Positions 18,400-27,051 of a stretch of 64,000 nt of DNA are shown here, piece after piece. A program made the translations under genes and the position numbers. Numbering within the stretch: position 1 is the first letter of the stretch; each line of letters opens with the position of its first letter. The DNA lies in contig DATMZR010000031.1 in assembly GCA_035573435.1 (NCBI GenBank), positions 150,066-214,065 of the forward strand, given 5' to 3'. Below the pieces are notes generated by a model that saw only the letters and a program-made list of their open reading frames with translations, was not told the DNA's origin and did no database searches. This DNA comes from Solirubrobacterales bacterium. GTDB lineage: Bacteria; Actinomycetota; Thermoleophilia; Solirubrobacterales; 70-9.

Positions 18400-19662
18400 G
18401 TGGCGAATGAGCGCACCAAGACGGGCGAGTCCCGCGTAGCCAGCGATGGCAAGGGGGCCGCCGCGCACCCGCTGCCGGACCAGGCCACCTGCCGCGAGCT
18501 GCTCGAGACGATGGCGCTGATTCGCCGTTTCGAGGAGGAGGCCGGCCGTCAGTATCAGCAGGCCAAGGCCGGCGGATTCCTGCATCTGGCCATCGGCGAG
18601 GAAGCGACGATCGTCGGCACCACGTCAGTAATGCGCCCCGACGACTACCTGATCGGCACGTACCGGACTCACGGCCACGCGATCGCCCGCGGGACCGAGC
18701 CGAAGCGAGTTATGGCGGAGCTGTTCGGGCGCGAGGATGGGTGCTCGCGCGGCCGGGGGGGCTCCATGCACATCTTCGACCTCGAGCGCCGGTTCATGGG
18801 CGGCTACGGGATCGTTGGCGGCAACCTGCCGCTGGCTGCCGGGCTGGCCCTTGCATGCGACTACACGGACTCGGACTCCGTCACCGTCTGCATGTTCGGC
18901 GACGGCGCCTCGAACACCGGCAACTTCGGCGAGACGATGAACATCGCCGCGCTGTGGAAGCTGCCTGTGGTGTTCCTGGTGGAGAACAACCTCTACGGGA
19001 TGGGGACGTCGATCGAGCGCCACTCGGCGGTCACCGACCTCTCGCGCAAGGCGGAGGGTATGGGCGTGTCGGGGGTTCGCGTGGATGGAATGGACGTGCT
19101 GGCGGTGCGCGACACGGTCGCCGAGCACATCCGCATCGCCCGCGAGGACCGTCAGCCCACGCTGGTGGAGGCATTCACCTACCGCTACCGGGGGCACTCG
19201 GCGGCCGATCCCGAGGTCTACCGGACGAAGGAGGAGGTGGAGGAGTGGCGCGAGAAGGACCCGGTCAAGGTCTTCCGGGACCGCCTGTTGGCCGAGGGCG
19301 TGATCTCCGAGGACTACCTCACGGAGCTGCGCGAGCGGCTCGAGCGACAGGTCACCGAGGCGGTGGAGTTCGCCGACAACTCGCCCGAGCCGCCACTGGA
19401 GTCGCTGTACGACCACCTCTACGTGGTCGGCGACCAGGTGCCCGGCTGGTACGCGGTGGACGAGCGGACTCCTGAGCCGCACCGCGGCGAGCAGGAGCGC
19501 GAGGTGGGCGCACGCGGAGAGGCCCGCAAGCTGGCGGAGGCGGGAGCAGCCTATGCCGGGCAGCAGAGCCCCAGGGGTCGCCGGTCGCCCAGCCATGGCG
19601 ACGCATCCGCCGTTCGCGACAGGGAGGGGAGCGAGGCGCTCGAGGACAAGCATGAGGGGTAG
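18400..19662 (+). CDS. pdhA: Pyruvate dehydrogenase E1 component, alpha subunit
   Basis: ThDP-dependent decarboxylase subunit. Motifs: MALIRRFEEEA, HLAIGEEA, YRTHGHAIARG, the RGRGGSMHIFD loop, the ThDP/Mg motif FGDGASNTGNFGETMNIAALW followed by VENNLYGMGT, and YRYRGHSAADPEVYR. 420 aa, of which about the last 70 form a charged, probably disordered C-terminal extension absent from most homologues. GTG start 6 nt after the thioredoxin-fold gene. Branched-chain or acetoin substrates cannot be excluded by sequence, but linkage to lipA/lipB and the E2 type favour pyruvate. Confidence 0.92.
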   Translation: MANERTKTGESRVASDGKGAAAHPLPDQATCRELLETMALIRRFEEEAGRQYQQAKAGGFLHLAIGEEATIVGTTSVMRPDDYLIGTYRTHGHAIARGTEPKRVMAELFGREDGCSRGRGGSMHIFDLERRFMGGYGIVGGNLPLAAGLALACDYTDSDSVTVCMFGDGASNTGNFGETMNIAALWKLPVVFLVENNLYGMGTSIERHSAVTDLSRKAEGMGVSGVRVDGMDVLAVRDTVAEHIRIAREDRQPTLVEAFTYRYRGHSAADPEVYRTKEEVEEWREKDPVKVFRDRLLAEGVISEDYLTELRERLERQVTEAVEFADNSPEPPLESLYDHLYVVGDQVPGWYAVDERTPEPHRGEQEREVGARGEARKLAEAGAAYAGQQSPRGRRSPSHGDASAVRDREGSEALEDKHEG

Positions 19663-19668
19663 AGCGCC

Positions 19669-20664
19669 TTGCCGCTGATGAGGATGCGCGAGGCCCTCAA
19701 CCAGGCCCTCGCCGAGGAGATGCGCCGAGACGAGAGCGTCTTCATCATGGGCGAGGACGTCGGGGTCTTCCAGGGCGCCTTCAAGGTCACCGAAGGGCTG
19801 CTGGACGAGTTCGGCGAGAAGCGCGTGCGCGACACGCCGATCTCGGAGAACACGATCGTCGGCACCGGCGTGGGGGCGGCGATGGCGGGGCTGCGGCCTG
19901 TGGTCGAGCTGATGACCGTCAACTTCTCGCTCCTGGCCATGGATCAGATCGTCAACCACATGGCGGCGATCCCCTACATGTTCAATGGCCAGGTCCGTGT
20001 GCCGATCGTGATCCGGATGCCGGGGGGCGGCGGACACCAGCTCGGCCCCACGCACTCGCACAGCCTGGAGGCGATGTTCCAGCAGGTCCCGGGGCTCTTG
20101 GTCGCCTCGCCTTCCACCCCCGCAGACGGCAAGGGCCTGTTGAAGGCGGCGATCCGGGACGACAATCCGGTGATCTTCATCGAGCACGAGACCCTGTACG
20201 GCATGCGGGGCGAGGTCCCGGACGCCGACGGCGCGGATCACATCCTCAACTTCGGCGAGGCCGCCGTTCTGCGCGAGGGTGGCGACGTGACGATCGTCGC
20301 CATCCTGCGAATGGTCGACGTCGCCGAGAAGGCGGCGAAGACGCTCTCCACCGAGCACGGCGCCGAGGCCGAGGTGATCGATCCGCGCACCCTGCGGCCC
20401 CTCGACCTGGACACCATCCTCGACTCGGTCCGGAAGACCAACCGGTGCGTGATCGTCGAGGAGGGATGGCCGCACGGCGGCGTCGGCGCGAACCTCGCCG
20501 CGCTGATCTCCGAACAGGCATTCGACCATCTCGACGCGCCGACCCAGCGGGTCACCGGCGCCGACGTACCGATGCCCTACGCGAAGCGCCTGGAGCAGGC
20601 GGCGATCCCCCACCCGGAGCACGTCGTCAGCGCGGCCCTGGCGACACTCGAGGGGGCGCTCTAG
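19669..20664 (+). CDS. pdhB: Pyruvate dehydrogenase E1 component, beta subunit
   Basis: 331 aa, starting at TTG 19669 (or ATG 19678). Motifs: MREALNQALAEEMRRDESVFIMGEDVG (split here as REALNQALAEEM and FIMGEDVG), DTPISENTIVGTGVGAAM, HQLGPTHSHSLEAMF, VASPSTPADGKGLLKAAI, and NPVIFIEHETLYGMRGEVP. Pairs with E1alpha to form the alpha2beta2 enzyme. Its TAG stop overlaps the GTG of the E2 gene (TAGTG). Confidence 0.94.
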   Translation: MPLMRMREALNQALAEEMRRDESVFIMGEDVGVFQGAFKVTEGLLDEFGEKRVRDTPISENTIVGTGVGAAMAGLRPVVELMTVNFSLLAMDQIVNHMAAIPYMFNGQVRVPIVIRMPGGGGHQLGPTHSHSLEAMFQQVPGLLVASPSTPADGKGLLKAAIRDDNPVIFIEHETLYGMRGEVPDADGADHILNFGEAAVLREGGDVTIVAILRMVDVAEKAAKTLSTEHGAEAEVIDPRTLRPLDLDTILDSVRKTNRCVIVEEGWPHGGVGANLAALISEQAFDHLDAPTQRVTGADVPMPYAKRLEQAAIPHPEHVVSAALATLEGAL

Positions 20665-21977
20665 TGGCTCAGGACATCGTCATGCCCCGGCTCTCCGACT
20701 CGATGGAGGAGGGGACGATCCTGCGCTGGCTGAAGTCGCCCGGTGATGAGGTCTCGCTGGGCGAGGAGCTGGTCGAGATCGAGACGGACAAGGCGAACAT
20801 GGTCTACGAGGCACCCGCCGGCGGCACGCTGATCGAAACCATCGCTCAAGAGGGAGACACGCTGCCGATCGGCCAGGTGATCGCTCGGGTGGGGGAGGTG
20901 GGCGAGAAGCCGTCCGGTGATGGCGCCGGTGGAGGCCGGGAACCTGAAGCCGCACCGCAGGCGCGAACGGAGGAGGCCCCGCAGCAAGCGGCGGCCGCGG
21001 CCGTCGAGGAGCCCACGTCGCCGGGCCCCGCCCCGGCGCCGCCCAGCGGAGACGGACGGGTCAAGGCCTCGCCCCTGGCGCGACGGATGGCGAGCGAGCA
21101 AGGGCTCGACCTGGGAGCGCTCTCCGGCTCCGGGCCGGGCGGCCGAATCGTTAAGGCCGACGTCGAGCGAGCAATCGCTGCCGGCCCCGCACCGGCGGCA
21201 GCTCCAGCCGCACCTGCGGCGGCTCCGGCCCCCGCGACTCCGGCCGAGCCGACCCCTGGGGCGCGCGAGCGGCCGGAGACCGCCAAGGGAGCGGTGACCC
21301 ATGAAGACCTGACCAAGCTCCAGCAGACCGTTGCCCGGCGCATGGCGGAGTCGAAGGCGACGGCGCCCCATTTCCAGCTCTCGGCGCAGATCGACATGAC
21401 GCGGGCGGTGGCGGCGCGCGCGCGCATCAAGGCGGAGGCGACCCAGGACGAGGTGGTGCCCTCGTTCAACGACATGGTCGTCAAAGCCTGCGCGATCGCG
21501 CTCCGTGAGCATCCCCGGGCGAACGCGGCCTATCGCGACGGGAGGCTGGAGCTCTACTCCCGCGTCAATGTGGGGGTGGCGGTTGCCGCCCGGGACGCGC
21601 TGGTTGTGCCGACCATCTTCGACGCCGACCTCAAGGGTCTGCGGCAGATCGCCTCCGAGGCGCGCGCCCTCGCGCGGCGGGTGCGGGACGGCACCGTGAC
21701 GCCACCCGAGCTCTCGGGCGGCACGTTCACGGTCTCGAACCTGGGCATGTACGGCATCTCCAACTTCCAGGCCGTAATCAATCCGCCCCAGGCCGGGATC
21801 CTGGCCATTGGCGCGATCACCGAGACGCCGGTGGTCCGCGCCGGGGAGATCGCCACTGCCCACCTGATGGGAGTCACGCTGGGCTGCGATCACCGCGTCC
21901 TCTACGGCGCCGACGGCGCGCTGTTCCTCGGTCGCGTGCGCACCCTCCTCGAAGAGCCCCTCGGTCTGGCCCTCTAG
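20664..21977 (+). CDS. pdhC: Dihydrolipoamide acetyltransferase (E2), HRVxYG variant
   Basis: 437 aa from GTG 20664. A lipoyl domain is at residues about 1-80 (lipoyl Lys in ETDKANMVYEA), then a Pro/Ala-rich linker, an E3-binding domain at about 135-172 (VKASPLARRMASEQG, GPGGRIVKADVE), a second Ala/Pro linker, and the catalytic domain from about 210. The active-site stretch is DHRVLYGADG: the His is kept, but the Asp of the usual HxxxDG is Tyr. From memory, cyanobacterial/plastid E2 proteins show the same HRVxYG pattern. Confidence 0.93.
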   Translation: MAQDIVMPRLSDSMEEGTILRWLKSPGDEVSLGEELVEIETDKANMVYEAPAGGTLIETIAQEGDTLPIGQVIARVGEVGEKPSGDGAGGGREPEAAPQARTEEAPQQAAAAAVEEPTSPGPAPAPPSGDGRVKASPLARRMASEQGLDLGALSGSGPGGRIVKADVERAIAAGPAPAAAPAAPAAAPAPATPAEPTPGARERPETAKGAVTHEDLTKLQQTVARRMAESKATAPHFQLSAQIDMTRAVAARARIKAEATQDEVVPSFNDMVVKACAIALREHPRANAAYRDGRLELYSRVNVGVAVAARDALVVPTIFDADLKGLRQIASEARALARRVRDGTVTPPELSGGTFTVSNLGMYGISNFQAVINPPQAGILAIGAITETPVVRAGEIATAHLMGVTLGCDHRVLYGADGALFLGRVRTLLEEPLGLAL

Positions 21978-22006
21978 CGCGGATTTCGGCGTGAGAGACT
22001 GGTCCT

Positions 22007-22729
22007 GTGGATGAGCTCTGGACCGTTCGGACCGGCCAGGTCCCTTACCGGCAGGCACTCGCCGCCCAGAAGCGCCTCGAGTCCGCGCGGCAGGCCGAGG
22101 AGATCCCCGACCTGCTGCTTTTCCTGGAGCATCCGCCCGTCTACACCAAGGGCCGTCGCTCGACCCCTGACGAGCTGCCGATGGGCGAGGACTGGTACAG
22201 GACGCAGGGCATCGAGGTGACCGAAACCGACCGCGGCGGTCGGGTCACCTACCACGGACCAGGCCAACTCGTGGGTTATCCCGTCATGAGCCTTCGCCCC
22301 TACGGCGACGACGTTCATGACTACATCAGGCGAATGGAGCGGGCGATCATCGCCGCGCTCGCCGATTGGCACCTCAAGGCCGATTTGCTCGACGGCTTGA
22401 CCGGGGTCTGGACGCCGGCGCGGCGCAAGATCGCCTCGATCGGCATCCACGTCAGCCGCGGCATCACCACGCACGGCTTCGCGATCAATGTCAACAACGA
22501 CCTGCAGCCGTTCGAGTGGATAGTGCCCTGCGGGATCGAAGCCTGCCGAGTGACCTCGCTGACGCGCGAGCTCGGCGCCGAGCAGAACCTGGACGCCTTC
22601 GCCACAACCGTTCGCGACCGCTTCGGGGAGGTCTACGGGCGGGCGGCCGTCGAGGTGGAGGCCGATGAGCTCCCCGGGCGACCGTGGGAAGTCGCCCCTC
22701 TTGCCGAAACCGCGCCGGCGATACGGTAG
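22007..22729 (+). CDS. lipB: Octanoyl-ACP:protein octanoyltransferase
   Basis: 240 aa. Attaches octanoyl to lipoyl domains before LipA inserts sulfur. Motifs: FLEHPPVYTKGRR, RGGRVTYHGPGQLVGYPV, the catalytic Lys in RKIASIGIHVSRGITTHG, and the acyl-thioester Cys in CGIEACRVTSL. GTG start 29 bp after the E2 stop, so it is probably part of the PDH operon and services the E2 lipoyl domain made next to it. Confidence 0.95.
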   Translation: MDELWTVRTGQVPYRQALAAQKRLESARQAEEIPDLLLFLEHPPVYTKGRRSTPDELPMGEDWYRTQGIEVTETDRGGRVTYHGPGQLVGYPVMSLRPYGDDVHDYIRRMERAIIAALADWHLKADLLDGLTGVWTPARRKIASIGIHVSRGITTHGFAINVNNDLQPFEWIVPCGIEACRVTSLTRELGAEQNLDAFATTVRDRFGEVYGRAAVEVEADELPGRPWEVAPLAETAPAIR

Positions 22730-22734
22730 GACCG

Positions 22735-23706
22735 GTGGGAGCCGAGACCACACCCGCGGAGCGCCTCCACGTGACGCGCTCGCGCGCGCGTCCGGGCGGG
22801 GCGCTAGTGGTCGAGGGGCGTCCCTTCCACGATCGCAAGCCACCCTGGCTGAAGGTCCCCGCTCCCGGCGGCCCGACCTACCGGCACCTCAAATCGATGC
22901 TCAGCGAGCAGAACCTGCACACCGTCTGCCAGGAAGCCAACTGCCCCAACGTGGGCGAGTGCTGGGAGCGCGGTACCGCGACGTTCATGATTCTTGGCGA
23001 CGTCTGCACGCGGCGCTGCGGCTTCTGCAACGTGCAGACAGGCAAGCCGACCTGGAACGACCCGCTAGAGCCGATGCGCGTGGCAGCCTCGGTGAAGCGG
23101 ATGGGGCTTCAGCACGCGGTGGTCACCTCCGTCGACCGCGACGACCTCCCCGACTACGGGGCCGGTGCCTTCGTCGGCGTCATCCGCTCCATCCGAGCAC
23201 TGGCGCCCGGATGCAAGGTCGAGGTGCTCACTCCTGACTTTCGGGGGCAGGAGATGCCGCTCGCCAAGGTGATCCACGAGAAGCCTGACGTCTTCAACCA
23301 CAACGTCGAAACCGTGCCGCGCCTGTACCCGAAGGCACGCCGCGGCTCGGACTTCATGCGTTCGGCGAGGGTGTTGAGGCTGGCCAAGGAGATGGGCTCT
23401 CACGAGGTGATCACGAAGTCGGGCCTGATGGTTGGCCTGGGCGAGAGCTTCGAGGAGATGGTGGAGGCTTTCGGGATCCTGCGAGAGCACCGGGTGCAGG
23501 TGCTCACCGTGGGCCAGTACCTGCGTCCCACCGAGCAGCATCTGCCCGTGGTCCGCTACTGGCACCCGGACGAATTCGCTGCCCTGGAGCGCGCTGCCTA
23601 TGACCTGGGCTTCGACTCGGTGGCCGCGGGCCCGCTCGTCCGCAGCTCATACCACGCGGACGAGAGCGCTCGCGCGGTGACCGAGCGGCGGCGAGCTGCC
23701 GCCTGA
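22735..23706 (+). CDS. lipA: Lipoyl synthase (radical SAM)
   Basis: 323 aa. Inserts two sulfurs into octanoyl-E2. Auxiliary cluster Cys in CQEANCPNVGECW, radical-SAM CTRRCGFC, the VTSVDRDDLPDYGA region, and the C-terminal RSSYHADE whose Ser ligates the auxiliary 4Fe-4S cluster. GTG 22735, 5 nt after lipB, is chosen as start. The longer frame would begin inside lipB. Confidence 0.96.
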   Translation: MGAETTPAERLHVTRSRARPGGALVVEGRPFHDRKPPWLKVPAPGGPTYRHLKSMLSEQNLHTVCQEANCPNVGECWERGTATFMILGDVCTRRCGFCNVQTGKPTWNDPLEPMRVAASVKRMGLQHAVVTSVDRDDLPDYGAGAFVGVIRSIRALAPGCKVEVLTPDFRGQEMPLAKVIHEKPDVFNHNVETVPRLYPKARRGSDFMRSARVLRLAKEMGSHEVITKSGLMVGLGESFEEMVEAFGILREHRVQVLTVGQYLRPTEQHLPVVRYWHPDEFAALERAAYDLGFDSVAAGPLVRSSYHADESARAVTERRRAAA

Positions 23707-23799
23707 GCCGGCGTTACGGCGCAGCGAGACCTCGCCGATCAGCGGCGACTCGGCGCCCGCTGCTTGGCGTCCATGGGCGCGAAATAGGCTTCGCCTCCC

Positions 23800-24651
23800 C
23801 TGATCCCGCTCAAGGACAACATCCCCACCGGGCGGTTCCCGATCCTCACGGTGCTGTTGATCGTCGTCAACCTCGCCGTCTTCGCCTGGCAGGTCACCCA
23901 GCCATCGGCGCCGAACTCGAGCGACTCGCCACACATAGAGGAATTGTCGGAGCAGGACGAGACAACTCTGCAGTACGGCGCGATCCCGTACAGGCTCACG
24001 CACCCCGGTAGAGACTGCGCAATAGCGACCGAGCGTGCGGCCTCTGGAGGCATCCAGCAGGACGTTGTCTGCGAGGGGACGCCGGAGTTCAGAAAGGCCG
24101 AGGCGCGGGGTGCGCTCGTTCAACCCCTCGACTCCCCGCCCTGGTGGGTGACCGTGTTCACGTCCATGTTCATGCATGGGGGCCTTCTGCACATCGGCTT
24201 CAACATGCTGTTCCTGTGGATCTTCGGCAACAACGTCGAGGACTCCATGGGCAGGGGGCGCTTCGTCCTCTTCTACCTGCTGGCGGGGATCGCTGCCGCC
24301 TACGCACAGGCGCTTCTGGACACGGACGCCACGCTGCCCGCGGTCGGGGCAAGCGGCGCGATCGCGGGGGTGCTGGGTGGCTACTTGCTCCTCTATCCCC
24401 ACGCCCGCGTCTTGACGCTGGTGATCATCATCTTCTTTGTCACCTTGATCGAGATTCCAGCGGTGATCATGTTGGGGATCTGGTTCGTGCTCCAGTTCTT
24501 GCCGGCGATCGGGCAACTCGCGACGCCCGAGGTCTCCGCGAGCGGGGGTGGCGTGGCCTACTTCGCCCACATCGGCGGCTTCGTCTTCGGCTTAGCGACG
24601 ATCAGGCTGTTCGCGAACCGCTATCGGACGACCGGCCCTGAGTATGCGTAA
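23800..24651 (+). CDS. Rhomboid-family intramembrane serine protease, non-canonical or interrupted start
   Basis: About 283 aa if read from CTG 23800. Catalytic Ser in VGASGAIAGVLGGYLL and His in YFAHIGGFVFG; six to seven TM segments. The conserved rhomboid N-terminus IPLKDNIPTGRFP is encoded, but no ATG/GTG/TTG precedes it after an in-frame TAG at 23785-23787. An ATG nine codons upstream (23773) is in the same frame but cut off by that TAG. The first canonical start inside (GTG 23851) would remove the conserved N-terminus. A roughly 60-residue extracytoplasmic insert lies between TM1 and TM2. Confidence 0.85.
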   Translation: MIPLKDNIPTGRFPILTVLLIVVNLAVFAWQVTQPSAPNSSDSPHIEELSEQDETTLQYGAIPYRLTHPGRDCAIATERAASGGIQQDVVCEGTPEFRKAEARGALVQPLDSPPWWVTVFTSMFMHGGLLHIGFNMLFLWIFGNNVEDSMGRGRFVLFYLLAGIAAAYAQALLDTDATLPAVGASGAIAGVLGGYLLLYPHARVLTLVIIIFFVTLIEIPAVIMLGIWFVLQFLPAIGQLATPEVSASGGGVAYFAHIGGFVFGLATIRLFANRYRTTGPEYA

Positions 24652-24817
24652 CGCGTTCCTGGTCGTCGCGCTGATCTTCTGCGTGGGGTTCGGGGGAATG
24701 ACCGCGGCGGTCGCGGTCGACTCGGGCTTCGACATCTTCACGGCCGTCTCGTTCCTGATCGTGCTCATGCTCATGCTCGCGGTCCTCGGCGCGTTGCGAA
24801 ATCCCCCAGGCGGCTAG
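24644..24817 (+). CDS. Small two-TM membrane protein (57 aa)
   Basis: 57 aa. ATG 24644 lies inside the last codons of the rhomboid gene (8-nt overlap). Two hydrophobic stretches (AFLVVALIFCVGFGGM, then FTAVSFLIVLMLMLAVLGAL) are separated by an acidic turn (DSGFD), and the tail is LRNPPGG. Composition and overlap suggest a real translationally coupled membrane peptide, perhaps a rhomboid partner. Function unknown. Confidence 0.6.
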   Translation: MRNAFLVVALIFCVGFGGMTAAVAVDSGFDIFTAVSFLIVLMLMLAVLGALRNPPGG

Positions 24818-24838
24818 AGCGTTCACTGGTGGAGCAGG

Positions 24839-24911
24839 TGGAGCCAGCCGGGCTCGAACCGGCGACCTCCGGCTTGCAAAGCCGGCGCTCTCCCAACTGA
24901 GCTATGGCCCC
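24839..24911 (-). tRNA. tRNA-Ala (anticodon TGC)
   Basis: 73 nt on the minus strand. Acceptor GGGGCCA/TGGCTCC includes the G3:U70 identity pair of alanine tRNA. D arm TAGCTCAGTTGGGAGAGC, anticodon loop TTTGCAA (TGC), T arm with GGTTCGAGCCC, discriminator A. CCA is not encoded. A TAGAAT hexamer (24921-24926, minus strand) 9 bp upstream of the mature 5' end may be the -10 box. Confidence 0.97.
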
Positions 24912-24985
24912 AGACCCTCAATTCTAGGTTCCGGCCACCCGTGTGCGACGATGGGCCTGCAAAGGGACTGATTCCGGAGGTTGGG

Positions 24986-26347
24986 ATGGCGAAGACGGAG
25001 ACCGAGACCCCGGTAGGCGAGCGAGAGCACGTCGACAAGTCGCCGCAGGCAGTCGAGCAGGCCGCAATCGAGGCGAAGGCGGCCGCCGGGGCGAAGCCGG
25101 GTCAGCGCGCCGAGGTGTCGAACCTCGACATCGTCCGCCACTACTTCGAGATCGCCTGCGATCGCCTGAAGCTTCCTGACGACCTGAGGGTCGTGTTCTG
25201 GACCCCTTACCGCGAGGTCACGGTGCAGATCCCGGTGAAGCTCTCCGACGGCAAAGTCCACGTCTTCTCCGGCTACCGCATCCAGCACAACGGCGCCCGG
25301 GGCCCTTACAAGGGCGGCGTCCGCTTCCACCCAGAGGTCGATGTCGACGAGATCCGGGCACTGGCCTCGCTGATGACCTGGAAGACCGCCGTTGCCGGAG
25401 TCCCGTTCGGGGGCGCCAAGGGCGGTGTCAACTGCCCAGCGGACCAGCTCGAGCGCTCCGAGCTGCAGAAGATCACGCGCTCGTTCATGGACAAGATCGA
25501 GAAGATCCTGGGGCCCACCCGCGACATCCCGGCGCCGGACGTCAACACCAACGCCCAGGTGATGGCCTGGATGATGGACGAGTACGGCAAGCTCCACGGT
25601 CACACGCCGGCGATCTGCACCGGCAAGCCGATCGCCCTCGAGGGGTCCTACGGTCGCGAGGCGGCCACGGGCCGCGGCTGCGTCTACATGTTTCGCGAGG
25701 CGGCGCCACACCTCGGCCTGAGCCCGGCCGACACGAGCTTCGTCGTCCAGGGCTTCGGCAACGTCGGCTCGTGGGCAGCGCGGATAATGCAGCAGCTCGG
25801 CGCCAGGATGGTGGCCGTCTCCGACGCCAACGGAGCGATCCGAAACGACGCCGGGATCGACGCCAACGCGCTGCAGGACCACATCGCCGCCGGCGGGAAG
25901 ATCACGGAGTTCGGTGGGGTCGAGACGATCGACGCCGACGACCTGGTCGCCGTTCCCTGTGACGTCTTCATCCCGGCGGCGCTCGGCGGCATGATCCACG
26001 AGAGAAACGCCGACCGAATGCAATGCACGGTGATCCTCGAGGGCGCAAACAGCCCGACCACTCCGGCGGCGGACCAGATCCTCCGCGACAAGGACGTCTA
26101 CATCATTCCCGACGTGATGGCGAACGCCGGCGGGGTGGTGGTCTCGTATTTCGAGTGGGTCCAGAACCTGCAGCACTTCCGCTGGGACGAGCGTGAAGTG
26201 AATGACAAGCTCGGCACGATCATGCGACGCGCCTATCGGGAGGTGTCAGCGCGTGCCCGCGAAGGGGGCATCGATCTGCGCGAGGCCGCATACCTGGTGG
26301 GGATCGAGCGGGTCGTCGAGGCTGCGCAGACCCGGGGCTACGTTTAG
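24986..26347 (+). CDS. gdhA: Glutamate dehydrogenase
   Basis: 453 aa. Interconverts glutamate and 2-oxoglutarate plus ammonia. Motifs: GYRIQHNGARGPYKGGVRFHP, MTWKTAVAGVPFGGAKGGV (catalytic Lys), DIPAPDVNT, and the Rossmann motif VVQGFGNVGSWAAR; glutamate site NSPTTPAAD, then ANAGGVVVSYFEW. ATG 24986 has a good SD (GGAGG); the longer frame starts in the promoter. The first about 45 residues are an Ala/Glu/Lys-rich extension before the usual N-terminus. Coenzyme preference (NAD or NADP) is not certain. Confidence 0.95.
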   Translation: MAKTETETPVGEREHVDKSPQAVEQAAIEAKAAAGAKPGQRAEVSNLDIVRHYFEIACDRLKLPDDLRVVFWTPYREVTVQIPVKLSDGKVHVFSGYRIQHNGARGPYKGGVRFHPEVDVDEIRALASLMTWKTAVAGVPFGGAKGGVNCPADQLERSELQKITRSFMDKIEKILGPTRDIPAPDVNTNAQVMAWMMDEYGKLHGHTPAICTGKPIALEGSYGREAATGRGCVYMFREAAPHLGLSPADTSFVVQGFGNVGSWAARIMQQLGARMVAVSDANGAIRNDAGIDANALQDHIAAGGKITEFGGVETIDADDLVAVPCDVFIPAALGGMIHERNADRMQCTVILEGANSPTTPAADQILRDKDVYIIPDVMANAGGVVVSYFEWVQNLQHFRWDEREVNDKLGTIMRRAYREVSARAREGGIDLREAAYLVGIERVVEAAQTRGYV

Positions 26348-26369
26348 TCGCTAGCCCACGGAAGCGACG

Positions 26370-26948
26370 CTAGAAATCAAAATCTTTGGGTTTTCCCTGC
26401 TCGAACCAGAGCTCGTCGTCTTCGGGAGCGTCGCGCAGGAACTCCGGAGTGTCGGCCAGCATGTCCTCCTGCTTGCCGGCCTCCCCCTCCTGAGGGGGCC
26501 CCTCCCCCGCTGCCGCCGAGTCCGGCTCCTGCTCGCCGGGCTCAGGCTCTTGCTCGGGCAGCTCGTGCTCCACCGTGTCGAGCGATTCGACGGGCGGCTC
26601 GGAGGCTGTGTCCTCGGCCGGCTCCTCGGGCAGCGCGCTCTCCTCGTCCAACTCCAGTTCGAGCTCGCTGACCTCAGGCTCAGCCGTGGCGGCGGGCTCG
26701 TCGGGCTCGTAAATCGTCGTCTCGGCCTCTGCCGAGTCGTCCTCGTCCGGCTCGTGCCGCGCATCGGCCACGGCCCCGTTCTCCGACTGCTCGGCCGAGC
26801 CGACGTCCTGCTCGGGGAAATCCGGCTCACCGGGCCGGCTCGGTAGGCCGAATGCCTCGTCTTCCAGACGCTGAAGCTCGGAGTCGGTGGCGCCACGCTG
26901 CCGCTTCAGCTCCAGATGCTCGCGAATCGCGTCGTCGAGAGTTCCCAT
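26370..26948 (-). CDS. Highly acidic, mostly disordered protein
   Basis: 192 aa, dominated by Glu, Asp, Pro and Ser. The ends look structured: the N-terminus MGTLDDAIREHLELKRQRG forms a helix, followed by ELQRLEDEAFG, and the C-terminus TPEFLRDAPEDDELWFEQG ends in PKDFDF. The middle roughly 120 residues are low complexity. The pattern of conserved-looking ends and an acidic centre suggests a binding hub, but no family is assigned. It converges on gdhA with 22 bp between stops. Confidence 0.75.
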   Translation of the reverse strand: MGTLDDAIREHLELKRQRGATDSELQRLEDEAFGLPSRPGEPDFPEQDVGSAEQSENGAVADARHEPDEDDSAEAETTIYEPDEPAATAEPEVSELELELDEESALPEEPAEDTASEPPVESLDTVEHELPEQEPEPGEQEPDSAAAGEGPPQEGEAGKQEDMLADTPEFLRDAPEDDELWFEQGKPKDFDF

Positions 26949-27051
26949 CCGCTAACCGGGGAAAGACTACTGGCCAACCTGGGCTCGCTGGCACGCTTTC
27001 CTGCACCCTTGGGATGCCCCAATCCACGATCAGGGCCGCCCATTGGACGCG

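Noticed and set aside
18625..20622. Minus-strand open frame of 665 codons opposite pdhA and pdhB
   Set aside because: Antisense shadow of well-supported PDH genes; no start signals or domains.
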